Part shown: positions 6,051 to 11,808 of the stretch, piece by piece | Layout of the letters: every line of letters begins with the position of its first letter | Numbering within the stretch: position 1 is the stretch's first letter | Source: an uncultured Akkermansia sp. | Lineage (GTDB): Bacteria; Verrucomicrobiota; Verrucomicrobiia; Verrucomicrobiales; Akkermansiaceae | Direction of reading: 5' to 3' | NCBI GenBank assembly: GCA_904501915.1 | Contig: CAJGCV010000058.1 | Span: forward strand, 1 to 13,182 | Length of the DNA: 13,182 nucleotides | Program-made: the position numbers and the translations under genes | Notes under the pieces: generated by a model | Database searches by the model: none | What the model saw: the letters and a program-made list of their open reading frames with translations, nothing else | What the model was told of the DNA's origin: nothing

Positions 6051-7673
6051 TTAGCTGGCGTCGCCAGTAGTTACGCGGATAATTTCTTCAGCAGAGGTGA
6101 GACCTGCCATTACCTTGCGGATGCCGTCTTCGCGGAGTGTGCGCATCCCGAGTTCGCGGGCGCGCTTGCGCAACTGGGCCGACGTCAGGTTCGAGTTGAT
6201 GAGCCCGCGCACATCATCCGTTACTTCGAAAATCTCGAAAATGCCAAGACGCCCTTTCATGCCCTTGCCGCGGCATTTATCGCAGCCGCCGGGACGTGGT
6301 ACTTTCACCGGGCGGTTGATATCAACGTTAAGCATGGTGGCCTGTTTCTGGGTGAGCTGGCCGTCCAGCTTGCAGGAGCAGAGGCTGCGGCACAGACGCT
6401 GCGCCATGATGGCGCGCACGGCGGAGGCTATCAGGAAGCGGTCTATGCCCATGTCTGCGAGACGCGCGACGGATGACGGGGCATCATTGGTGTGCAGGGT
6501 CGAGAGTACCAGGTGACCAGTCATGGCTGCCTGAATGGCAATGCTGGCGGTCTCGCCGTCACGAATTTCACCAATCATGATGATGTTGGGAGCCTGGCGG
6601 AGCATGGCGCGGAGCGCGGCTGCGAAAGTCATGCCGATTTCGGAACGAATCATGACCTGGTTGATGCCACTCATTTCGTATTCCACCGGGTCTTCTGCGG
6701 TGATAATCTTCTTATCCGGGCGGTTCAGGTAGTTCAGACAGGCGTACAGCGTAGTCGTTTTACCGGAACCGGTGGGGCCCGTGACCAGAATCACGCCGTC
6801 GGGCAGGGTGACGAGACGGTCGAAGGTTGCTTCGTCGTCAGAGAGGAAGCCCAGCTGCGGCAGCCCCAGAGCCAGTGCGGATTTATCAAGAATACGCATC
6901 ACCACGGATTCACCGTGGTTGGTGGGAACGGTGCTTACACGGAGGTCGATGTGTGAACCATCGCGCAAGTCCATTTCGATGCGGCCGTCCTGCGGCACGC
7001 GCTTTTCGGCTATGCTCATGGAGGAGCTCATCACCTTCAGACGGGCTACGATAGGGCCGAGCAGCTTTTTCGGGTGGTTGGCAACCTCAACAAGGCGGCC
7101 GTCCACGCGGAAACGCAGTCGCACGCGGTCTTCCATGGGTTCGATGTGAATATCGGAGGCGCGCATCTCGTGCGCGTCGTTGAACATGTTGTCCACCAGT
7201 TCGATGATGGGACCTTCGGTATCTCCTTTAGCGTACTCTTTTTTCTCCGGATAATACTTATCCAGGGCTTTCTCCAGCGCTGGTGCGGAGGTGACGAAGA
7301 AGCTGACATCACGCCCGAGGAACTGAGGCAGACTGTCCATGGTCTGCATATCGAAGGGGTCAATGATTGCTACCTGGAGTGAGAAGCCGTCGTCCCCGAG
7401 AGGCAGGAACTTCACACGCCGTGCCAGCTCACCCTTGACGGAGGCAATGATGGTTGGGTCGATGTCAAATGCTGTGACATCCACATACTCCAGACCGGAG
7501 TTGTTAGCTGCTACCTGGGCGATATAGTCGTGTGTAAGATATTTGTTTTCGACGAGGTGTTCGATAATGTTATCCAGCGGCGAAAGCTGCATGCGGATGG
7601 AATCGAGAGTGCCCTCGTCAATAGCCCCTGATTCTACCAGGAGCTGCAGGAGAAAGTCTTCGTTGGAGTACAC
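6051..7673 (-). CDS. gspE: GspE/PilB-type secretion ATPase (first of a tandem pair)
   Basis: This is a second extension-type ATPase of 540 residues. It has an MshEN-like N-terminal domain (about 1-140), an N2 domain with IHIEPMED (175-182) and RVPQDGRI (225-232), Walker A GPTGSGKT (299-306), Asp box TAEDPVEYE (325-333), Walker B IIMIGEIRD (364-372, Glu369) and His box MTGHLVLSTLHTNDA (384-398). The catalytic residues are intact. Two departures from the family stand out. The usual RQDPD before Walker B is RQAPN (359-363), and the first zinc pair is CSC (432-434) instead of CxxC, while the second pair CDKC (464-467) is normal. The start is GTG at 7671-7673, the first start after an upstream sigma70-like promoter. 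It heads the secretion cluster. Whether it serves the same machine as its neighbour or a second one cannot be told from the sequence. Confidence 0.92.
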   Translation of the reverse strand: MYSNEDFLLQLLVESGAIDEGTLDSIRMQLSPLDNIIEHLVENKYLTHDYIAQVAANNSGLEYVDVTAFDIDPTIIASVKGELARRVKFLPLGDDGFSLQVAIIDPFDMQTMDSLPQFLGRDVSFFVTSAPALEKALDKYYPEKKEYAKGDTEGPIIELVDNMFNDAHEMRASDIHIEPMEDRVRLRFRVDGRLVEVANHPKKLLGPIVARLKVMSSSMSIAEKRVPQDGRIEMDLRDGSHIDLRVSTVPTNHGESVVMRILDKSALALGLPQLGFLSDDEATFDRLVTLPDGVILVTGPTGSGKTTTLYACLNYLNRPDKKIITAEDPVEYEMSGINQVMIRSEIGMTFAAALRAMLRQAPNIIMIGEIRDGETASIAIQAAMTGHLVLSTLHTNDAPSSVARLADMGIDRFLIASAVRAIMAQRLCRSLCSCKLDGQLTQKQATMLNVDINRPVKVPRPGGCDKCRGKGMKGRLGIFEIFEVTDDVRGLINSNLTSAQLRKRARELGMRTLREDGIRKVMAGLTSAEEIIRVTTGDAS

Positions 7674-7728
7674 GGGAGTAAATAAGTAGAGTGGTTAACC
7701 GGAATGGACGCGTTTACGCCTTTCTTGC

Positions 7729-7757
7729 AGTCTACACCAAACACCCCCTCTCGTCAA
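7729..7757 (-). promoter_or_regulatory. Predicted sigma70 promoter for the tandem ATPase genes
   Basis: On the minus strand TTGACG (7752-7757), a 17-bp spacer and TAGACT (7729-7734) form a -35/-10 pair. The expected start of transcription near 7722 would give a leader of about 49 nt before the GTG at 7673. It lies in the 137-bp gap after the small lipoprotein gene. Confidence 0.5.
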
Positions 7758-7810
7758 TCACACAGTGCATGCCGAGCTTATTTTTTGTGTTTTTTGTTCC
7801 CCCCTGGGAT

Positions 7811-7978
7811 TCAGCTCTCCTCTACAGGAGCAGGCAGGGTATAATAATGCTGCAGCCCCGGCGGGATGGGACGGCGCAGTGTCTCTGGCGCTGGGGGAGG
7901 AATAGGACCTGCTGCCTGTTGCGACATCTGAATGCAACCGGTGCTCAGGAGTCCCAGAAGTATGGTCAGTACTCTCAT
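7811..7978 (-). CDS. Small proline-rich lipoprotein, function unknown
   Basis: A 55-residue ORF starts at ATG 7978. Its signal peptide MRVLTILLGLLSTGC has Arg2, a hydrophobic core and a lipobox ending in S-T-G-Cys15, which fits the general bacterial lipoprotein pattern although position -3 is Ser rather than Leu. Cleavage would leave a 41-residue lipid-anchored peptide with ten prolines, in blocks PIPPPAP, RPIPPG and LPAP, and a YY pair near the C-terminus. A longer start (TTG at 7999) exists but would put Trp-Arg-Gly before the signal, so the ATG is preferred. I do not recognise a family. It is oriented like the secretion ATPase genes and ends 137 bp before them, which allows but does not prove a role at the envelope with that machine. 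Confidence 0.62.
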   Translation of the reverse strand: MRVLTILLGLLSTGCIQMSQQAAGPIPPPAPETLRRPIPPGLQHYYTLPAPVEES

Positions 7979-7986
7979 GCCCCGCC

Positions 7987-8015
7987 ATGGTAGTGCCAAA
8001 TGCCTTGTTTTTCAA
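7987..8015 (-). promoter_or_regulatory. Weak candidate promoter for the small lipoprotein gene
   Basis: TTGAAA (8010-8015), a 17-bp spacer and TACCAT (7987-7992) lie on the minus strand. The -10 box ends only 8 bp before the ATG, so transcription would begin at or next to the start codon, giving an almost leaderless message. The -10 match is modest. Confidence 0.3.
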
Positions 8016-8047
8016 GGAAAAAGTACGCATGATGATAGAATTTTCGC

Positions 8048-8075
8048 TTGACTTTTCTGAAATAAAGCGTATTCT
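8048..8075 (+). promoter_or_regulatory. Predicted sigma70 promoter for rplY
   Basis: TTGACT (8048-8053), a 16-bp AT-rich spacer and TATTCT (8070-8075) form a good -35/-10 pair on the plus strand. It is divergent from the lipoprotein gene. Transcription would start near 8082. Confidence 0.6.
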
Positions 8076-8081
8076 GTGCGT

Positions 8082-8193
8082 CCACCCTGCTTTCGCTGGC
8101 ATGGTGCTGTACCCCGGCGGGTGACGTAAGCGCACCGACGTCGGAAGAACTCCAAACAAACCGCAATTTCAAGACATAGAAAGAATTATAACT
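8082..8193 (+). other. rplY 5' leader, about 110 nt
   Basis: This is the predicted untranslated region between the rplY promoter and its ATG. It can form a small stem from GACGT (8123-8127) and ACGTC (8138-8142), and contains the overlapping palindrome CCGACGTCGG (8135-8144). The last 45 nt are A-rich and look unstructured, without a Shine-Dalgarno sequence. No known riboswitch or ribosomal-protein leader motif was recognised. Confidence 0.35.
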
Positions 8194-8748
8194 ATGACGA
8201 CATATTCCCTTAAGGCCACCAAGCGTGAGGCCGTTGGTACTGGTAAGCTGAATGCTCTGCGCGCTCAGGGCTATCTTCCCGGCGTGGTGTACGGCTCTGC
8301 TGTTGCCGAAAACATCAATATTCAGCTCAAGGCTTCCGACGTTCGCGCTCTGTTCGCTTCCGTTGATACCGATTCCATCCTCGTGAACCTCGAGCTCGAT
8401 GGCCAGACCATCCTGACTCTGGTGAAGGATGTGCAGCGCAACTGGCTCACCGATTCCACCAACCACGTTGATTTCTGCGCCGTGACTCCCGACACTGTGG
8501 TGAAGACCCGCGTGCAGGTGAAGCTTGTGGGTACTCCGGTTGGTACTGCCATGGGTGGCGTGGTGCACCAGATTGTGCACGAGATGCCCGTGAAGTGCGC
8601 TGTGAAGGATATCCCCTGCTGCATCCAGGCCGATATTTCCGGCGTGGGCATGAAGGAGTCCTTCCGTCTTTCCCAGGTGGAGCTTCCCGCCAACGTGACC
8701 ACTCCCTTCAACGGTACCGTGGTGCTGGCTTCCGTTATCAAGCCCTGA
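8194..8748 (+). CDS. rplY: 50S ribosomal protein L25, long CTC/TL5 form
   Basis: L25 binds 5S rRNA in the large ribosomal subunit. The 184-residue product is the two-domain form: an N-terminal L25 beta-barrel (about 1-92), with family features KREAVGTGKLNALRAQGYLPGVVYG (about 10-34, partly quoted as REAVGTGKLNALR) and KDVQRNWLTDSTNHVDF (78-94), followed by a C-terminal CTC/TL5 beta domain (about 98-184). The short single-domain form of E. coli is about 94 residues. The gene is monocistronic, with a promoter at 8048-8075 and a strong intrinsic terminator 28 bp after the stop. Codon choice is dominated by C- and G-ending codons such as TCC, CTG and AAG, as expected for a highly expressed gene. 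Start ATG at 8194, with no Shine-Dalgarno sequence. In many bacteria rplY neighbours pth, but that gene is not seen here. Confidence 0.95.
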   Translation: MTTYSLKATKREAVGTGKLNALRAQGYLPGVVYGSAVAENINIQLKASDVRALFASVDTDSILVNLELDGQTILTLVKDVQRNWLTDSTNHVDFCAVTPDTVVKTRVQVKLVGTPVGTAMGGVVHQIVHEMPVKCAVKDIPCCIQADISGVGMKESFRLSQVELPANVTTPFNGTVVLASVIKP

Positions 8749-8776
8749 TTCCGCTGAACGGCCTAACCTTTATAAG

Positions 8777-8811
8777 AACTGCTTCTCCGGTATCCGGGGA
8801 AGCAGTTTTTT
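8777..8811 (+). terminator. Intrinsic terminator of rplY
   Basis: AACTGCTTCTCCGG (8777-8790) pairs with CCGGGGAAGCAGTT (8794-8807) around a 3-nt loop. The 14-bp stem has a single T-G wobble, and the T-run continues to 8811 (six T in all from 8806). This is a textbook rho-independent terminator. Confidence 0.93.
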
Positions 8812-8845
8812 GCATGCAGGCAGGGTGCTAAGTCAGAGAATGAGC

Positions 8846-8874
8846 TTGACGCGGCTTGCCGTATAGGAGACAAT
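8846..8874 (+). promoter_or_regulatory. Predicted sigma70 promoter for the ankyrin-phosphatase operon
   Basis: TTGACG (8846-8851), a 17-bp spacer and GACAAT (8869-8874) lie between the rplY terminator and the ankyrin gene. The leader would be only about 8 nt. An alternative -10-like TATAGG at 8862 is too close to the -35. Confidence 0.45.
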
Positions 8875-8888
8875 AACGCATCTCCCGT

Positions 8889-10298
8889 ATGAGGTTTTTT
8901 GCTGCCATTTTCCCGTTGCTTTGCACTCCGCTGCTGCCCGCGGTGGAGTGGAGCATTGACCAGTGTTCTGCGCTGGACTTGCTGGCAGGGCGTACCGGTA
9001 TTGCAGATGTGCGCCCTTCGAATGACCCGCATTTGAATTCTGACCAGATGGTGGAGCAGAACTCTGGCATATACCGTGGGCAGTGGAGCTGGCAGAGCGA
9101 AATGCCGGAGTTGCTTTATGATTTGATGAACTCTGGTGATGTCGCCAAAGTGTCGCCCAGTGGATTCACTCCGCTGCAGGCGGCTTGCGTGTACGCGGAT
9201 GAGGGAATTTTCCAGGCATTGATGGATGCCGGAGTGCCGGTGGATAACCGCCCCGCAGACTGGCAGCAGCTGGGCTATGTGGGTGATACCCCGCTGGGGC
9301 TGCTCGTGCGGTTTATGTCGCCTCGTTCAGCCTCTGCCCGGTTGCGTATGGCTCGTGTCCTGCTGGAAAAAGGCGCAGACCCGGATGCCCCAATGACCAC
9401 TTGGCGCGGTAACCGCGTGGTGGCTGTTTCTCCGTTCTGCGAGCTGGGGACTCAGGATTACAATCACGAACTGCGTCTGTTGCTTCTGCAGTTTGGTAAC
9501 AGGGATCTGGCAGCGCGCATGGCTGCGTGGCAACTGAACTGGGAATGGTATCGCGATGACCTGGTGCAGTACCTGCAGCAGAATGGCGTGTTGAAAACGG
9601 CATCCGAAAGTCCGGAGCAACTTGCGCGCAAAGCCATGGTGGGGCGTGTTCCCTTGCTGGACCTTATTCGCAAAGGCGATGTAGAGGGGGTGCGTATGGC
9701 ACTGGAGGCTGGCGTCAGCATCGAGGTGTCTGACCGCGCCCGCCGCTATGGACAAGAGCCTTTGTTCAATATCCCCGCGCGCCGGAAAGACAGCCCGGAA
9801 GTCGCAGTGGAAATTGCTCGTTTGCTGGTTGAAGCCGGGGCAGATGTGAATGCGCTCAATCGCCGTGGTCGTTCGCTGCGTATTCATTACGATCGTTATC
9901 ATTCCAAGGCATCGCGTGCGTTGTGCGCCTATTTCAAGTCGCAGGGAGCATTTATTCATCCTGATTCGCCCGAAAATAAGAAAATTATTGAGCAGCGCGC
10001 TGCAGAAAAGGCAAGATTGGCACAACTTGCTCAACCTGTTACTGTGCCGGAAGCACAAGAACCTGTTGTGCAGCCTGAAACGGCGTCTCAGCCCGCACCC
10101 GTGCTACAGCCGGAGTCGGAAACTGCACCTCAGCCCGCTCCCGCGCCGCAGCCGGAGCCTGAACCAATGGCAGCATCCGAAAGTGCTTCTGCAGATGCGC
10201 AGAAACAGCGTGTGTTGCTGAATCTTCAACAGCAATTACAGGGATTGCAGCTTGTCCCCGGCTCGGAAACACAACATCCCGAATCTTCAGAACCATGA
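8889..10298 (+). CDS. Exported ankyrin-repeat protein with proline-rich tail
   Basis: Ankyrin repeats are protein-binding helices. This one is probably envelope-located or secreted, because residues 1-18 (MRFFAAIFPLLCTPLLPA) form a signal peptide. The 469 residues show ankyrin-like repeats in two clusters. The first is about 91-120 (SGFTPLQAACVYADEG, then LMDAGVPVDN) and 132-166 (GDTPLGLL, then LLEKGADPDA). The second is about 253-281 (VPLLDLIRKGDVEGV, then ALEAGVSIEV) and 289-323 (EPLFNIPA, then RLLVEAGADVNAL). A charged segment (362-378) leads into a Pro/Gln/Glu-rich region (about 383-426) with a 14-residue tandem repeat, then a Gln/Leu-rich helix (437-455). No enzymatic domain is recognised. 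Its stop overlaps the phosphatase start in ATGA, so the two are translationally coupled and may work together. Partner and function are unknown. Confidence 0.83.
   Translation: MRFFAAIFPLLCTPLLPAVEWSIDQCSALDLLAGRTGIADVRPSNDPHLNSDQMVEQNSGIYRGQWSWQSEMPELLYDLMNSGDVAKVSPSGFTPLQAACVYADEGIFQALMDAGVPVDNRPADWQQLGYVGDTPLGLLVRFMSPRSASARLRMARVLLEKGADPDAPMTTWRGNRVVAVSPFCELGTQDYNHELRLLLLQFGNRDLAARMAAWQLNWEWYRDDLVQYLQQNGVLKTASESPEQLARKAMVGRVPLLDLIRKGDVEGVRMALEAGVSIEVSDRARRYGQEPLFNIPARRKDSPEVAVEIARLLVEAGADVNALNRRGRSLRIHYDRYHSKASRALCAYFKSQGAFIHPDSPENKKIIEQRAAEKARLAQLAQPVTVPEAQEPVVQPETASQPAPVLQPESETAPQPAPAPQPEPEPMAASESASADAQKQRVLLNLQQQLQGLQLVPGSETQHPESSEP
10089..10161 (+). repeat. Imperfect 42-bp-period tandem repeat in the proline-rich tail
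   Basis: Two 31-bp blocks, 10089-10119 and 10131-10161, match at 25 of 31 positions and are offset by 42 bp, so they stay in frame. They encode QPAPVLQPES and QPAPAPQPEP. Most differences are at third positions, which fits an old duplication kept under protein-level selection. Confidence 0.6.
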
Positions 10299-10828
10299 TT
10301 TACCGTTTTATTTGTGCCGTTGCACTGAGTGTGTGTGGACTCTTGTATGCTGTTGAGCCTGTGCAGATTCCTGGGGTTGAGAATAGCTATAAAATTTGTG
10401 ATGAGTTGTACCGCTCTGCGCAGCCTGAATCTGAGGGGTTCACCGCTTTGTACAAGCTGGGTGTGCGTTCTGTTCTCAACTTGCGGGAATATCATTCAGA
10501 CACTCAGAAGGCGCGCCATACACCTTTGTTTCTTATGGCATATCCTGTGGCAGCCGGTGAACTGACGGCTGCGGATGTGGAAAACTGTCTGGGTTTGATT
10601 GCCAGAGCCCCCAAGCCTGTGCTGGTGCATTGCTGGCATGGGTCAGACCGCACGGGTACGGTGGTGGCTGCATACCGTATCGTTTTTCAGAATTGGAGCG
10701 TGGAAGAAGCCGAAAAGGAATTCCGCGACGAGCGTTTCGGCTATCACGAATTCTGGTATGGCAATTTGCTGAAATTGCTGCGCGAGACTGATTGGTCTGC
10801 CATGCGCGAGCGTCTTAAAGCTCATTAA
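10295..10828 (+). CDS. Exported Cys-based (dual-specificity/tyrosine-type) phosphatase
   Basis: Cys-dependent phosphatases of this type hydrolyse phosphoesters on proteins, inositol phosphates or other small molecules. The 177 residues carry the active-site loop VHCWHGSDRTG (111-121), with Cys113 as nucleophile and Arg119 as phosphate binder. An upstream YRSAQP motif (39-44) and GVRSVLNLRE (56-65) are typical of the Siw14-like/atypical DSP group. The expected acid loop region (about 82-92, AYPVAAGELTA) has no clear Asp in the usual place, so the general acid is uncertain. Residues 1-19 (MIYRFICAVALSVCGLLYA) look like a signal peptide, placing the enzyme outside the cytoplasm, which is unusual for this family. 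It overlaps the ankyrin gene by ATGA and ends inside the tail of the convergent lipid-kinase gene. The substrate is unknown. Confidence 0.85.
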   Translation: MIYRFICAVALSVCGLLYAVEPVQIPGVENSYKICDELYRSAQPESEGFTALYKLGVRSVLNLREYHSDTQKARHTPLFLMAYPVAAGELTAADVENCLGLIARAPKPVLVHCWHGSDRTGTVVAAYRIVFQNWSVEEAEKEFRDERFGYHEFWYGNLLKLLRETDWSAMRERLKAH

Positions 10829-11792
10829 AAAGCTGCAGCTTCTCCCGCAGCAGGGTCATCATCGGATGCGCCATGAGGCGGTCAATGGGGGATGCTGGTG
10901 CGCAGATGGCAGGGACACATACCTTCAGCTTGTGGGGCATGCGCTCCACCTTTAAGGTGTTGCCAGGTTGCAGCGTGCCGGCGTAGTCACCGTCCAGATG
11001 GTATGGAAGCGGTGCATCTGCCGTGATTTCGCAGGATTTGATGCTGCGTAAGGCGGTGAAATCCGAGATGTTGTGGGTGGTAGCGCCACGGGAAACGATG
11101 ATTCCCATGATTTCAAAAAGAATGCCGATGTTTTCCTGGTCGATGATCGCAGTATCCAGCCTTCCGTCGTCGTAGGCGGCATCAGCAAAGAGGTGGGCTT
11201 CACCACCGTAGCGTTTACCATTGCCCATGAGCACCTGCGTACCCTTCAGAACTTCACCATCCGGCAGGGTGAGCGTGATGGTCGCAGGCCTTTCCGTGGC
11301 AACCTGGATGCCTGTCACCACATGTGCGGCGGCTCCCAGATGTTTTTTGAGCTGGGGCGTAATCAGTTCAATAACGCGGGCATCCGGACCAAAGCCTGCC
11401 ACTTGCAGGAAAGGGCGTCCGTTGACGCTGAAAATGTCGACATCCTGACGCTTGTCGCCCTGGATGGCAGCCAGCGCAATATCAAACCGCCGGGAGCCGA
11501 TGCCCAGTTCCCGGGCAAACACGTTCATGGTGCCGCAGGGCAGGATGCCCAGGGCAGTTTCGGTGCCAACCAGACCGTTTGCGGCGCACATGAGGGTACC
11601 ATCACCCCCGGCTGCGGCTACGACAGGTTCCCCTCGTTCGGCAAGACGCCGAGCCTGCTCCATCAGGTCCTCTGCGCTTTTGGTCGGGACAAAGACAAAA
11701 TCCTTCCGGTGCTTCCTGAGCCAATCCTTGAGGCCGGAACGGAAAAGACTGCCGGCCTTGGGATTGAGCAGAAGGGGAGTACGGGAATCCAT
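10815..11792 (-). CDS. Diacylglycerol kinase family lipid kinase (DagK/YegS-like)
   Basis: Members phosphorylate diacylglycerol or related lipids at the cytoplasmic membrane face, using ATP. The 325 residues have the family order. LLLNPKAGS (7-15) is followed by the nucleotide-binding AAAGGDGTLMCAANGL (59-74, with the GGDGT motif at 62-66), then LGILPCGTMNVFARELGI (81-98), equivalent to the family's GTxNdxAr motif. YDDGRLDTAII (207-217) matches the C-terminal DDGxLD motif. There is no signal peptide or membrane span. It starts 16 bp after the cdsA stop, so the two form an operon. If its substrate is diacylglycerol, its product phosphatidic acid is the substrate of CdsA. Some relatives act on sphingoid or other lipids, so the substrate is inferred. 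Its last 14 bp overlap the end of the convergent phosphatase gene. No Shine-Dalgarno sequence. Confidence 0.88.
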   Translation of the reverse strand: MDSRTPLLLNPKAGSLFRSGLKDWLRKHRKDFVFVPTKSAEDLMEQARRLAERGEPVVAAAGGDGTLMCAANGLVGTETALGILPCGTMNVFARELGIGSRRFDIALAAIQGDKRQDVDIFSVNGRPFLQVAGFGPDARVIELITPQLKKHLGAAAHVVTGIQVATERPATITLTLPDGEVLKGTQVLMGNGKRYGGEAHLFADAAYDDGRLDTAIIDQENIGILFEIMGIIVSRGATTHNISDFTALRSIKSCEITADAPLPYHLDGDYAGTLQPGNTLKVERMPHKLKVCVPAICAPASPIDRLMAHPMMTLLREKLQLFNEL

Positions 11793-11808
11793 TGTCTTAT
11801 TCTTAGTT

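Noticed and set aside
3856..6054. Long plus-strand ORFs (3856-5061 and 5125-6054) opposite the second ATPase
   Set aside because: They are mirror frames of a well-supported ATPase, with no recognisable domain and no promoter or start signal.
7979..7999. Longer lipoprotein start at TTG 7999
   Set aside because: It adds seven residues including Trp and Arg before the signal peptide; the ATG at 7978 gives a normal lipoprotein leader.
8003..8017. CCTTG-TTTTT-CAAGG hairpin between the divergent genes
   Set aside because: The stem is only 5 bp and overlaps the candidate -35 box; it is not convincing as a terminator or operator.
8135..8144. Perfect palindrome CCGACGTCGG in the rplY leader as an operator
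   Set aside because: Ten bases with no second copy in the window is too little to claim a regulator site, although it overlaps a possible small RNA stem.
7758..8159. 133-codon minus-strand ORF over the lipoprotein and intergenic region
   Set aside because: It would cover both promoters and the real lipoprotein frame, and has no signal, domain or plausible start.
7975..8580. 201-codon minus-strand ORF opposite rplY
   Set aside because: It is His-rich antisense of a highly expressed ribosomal-protein gene.
9327..10058. 243-codon minus-strand ORF opposite the ankyrin gene
   Set aside because: The ankyrin frame has a signal peptide, repeats, an upstream promoter and coupling to the next gene; the antisense frame has none of these.
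10830..10841. Perfect palindrome AAGCTGCAGCTT near the convergent gene ends as a terminator
   Set aside because: It has no loop and no T-run on either strand and lies inside the kinase coding sequence.
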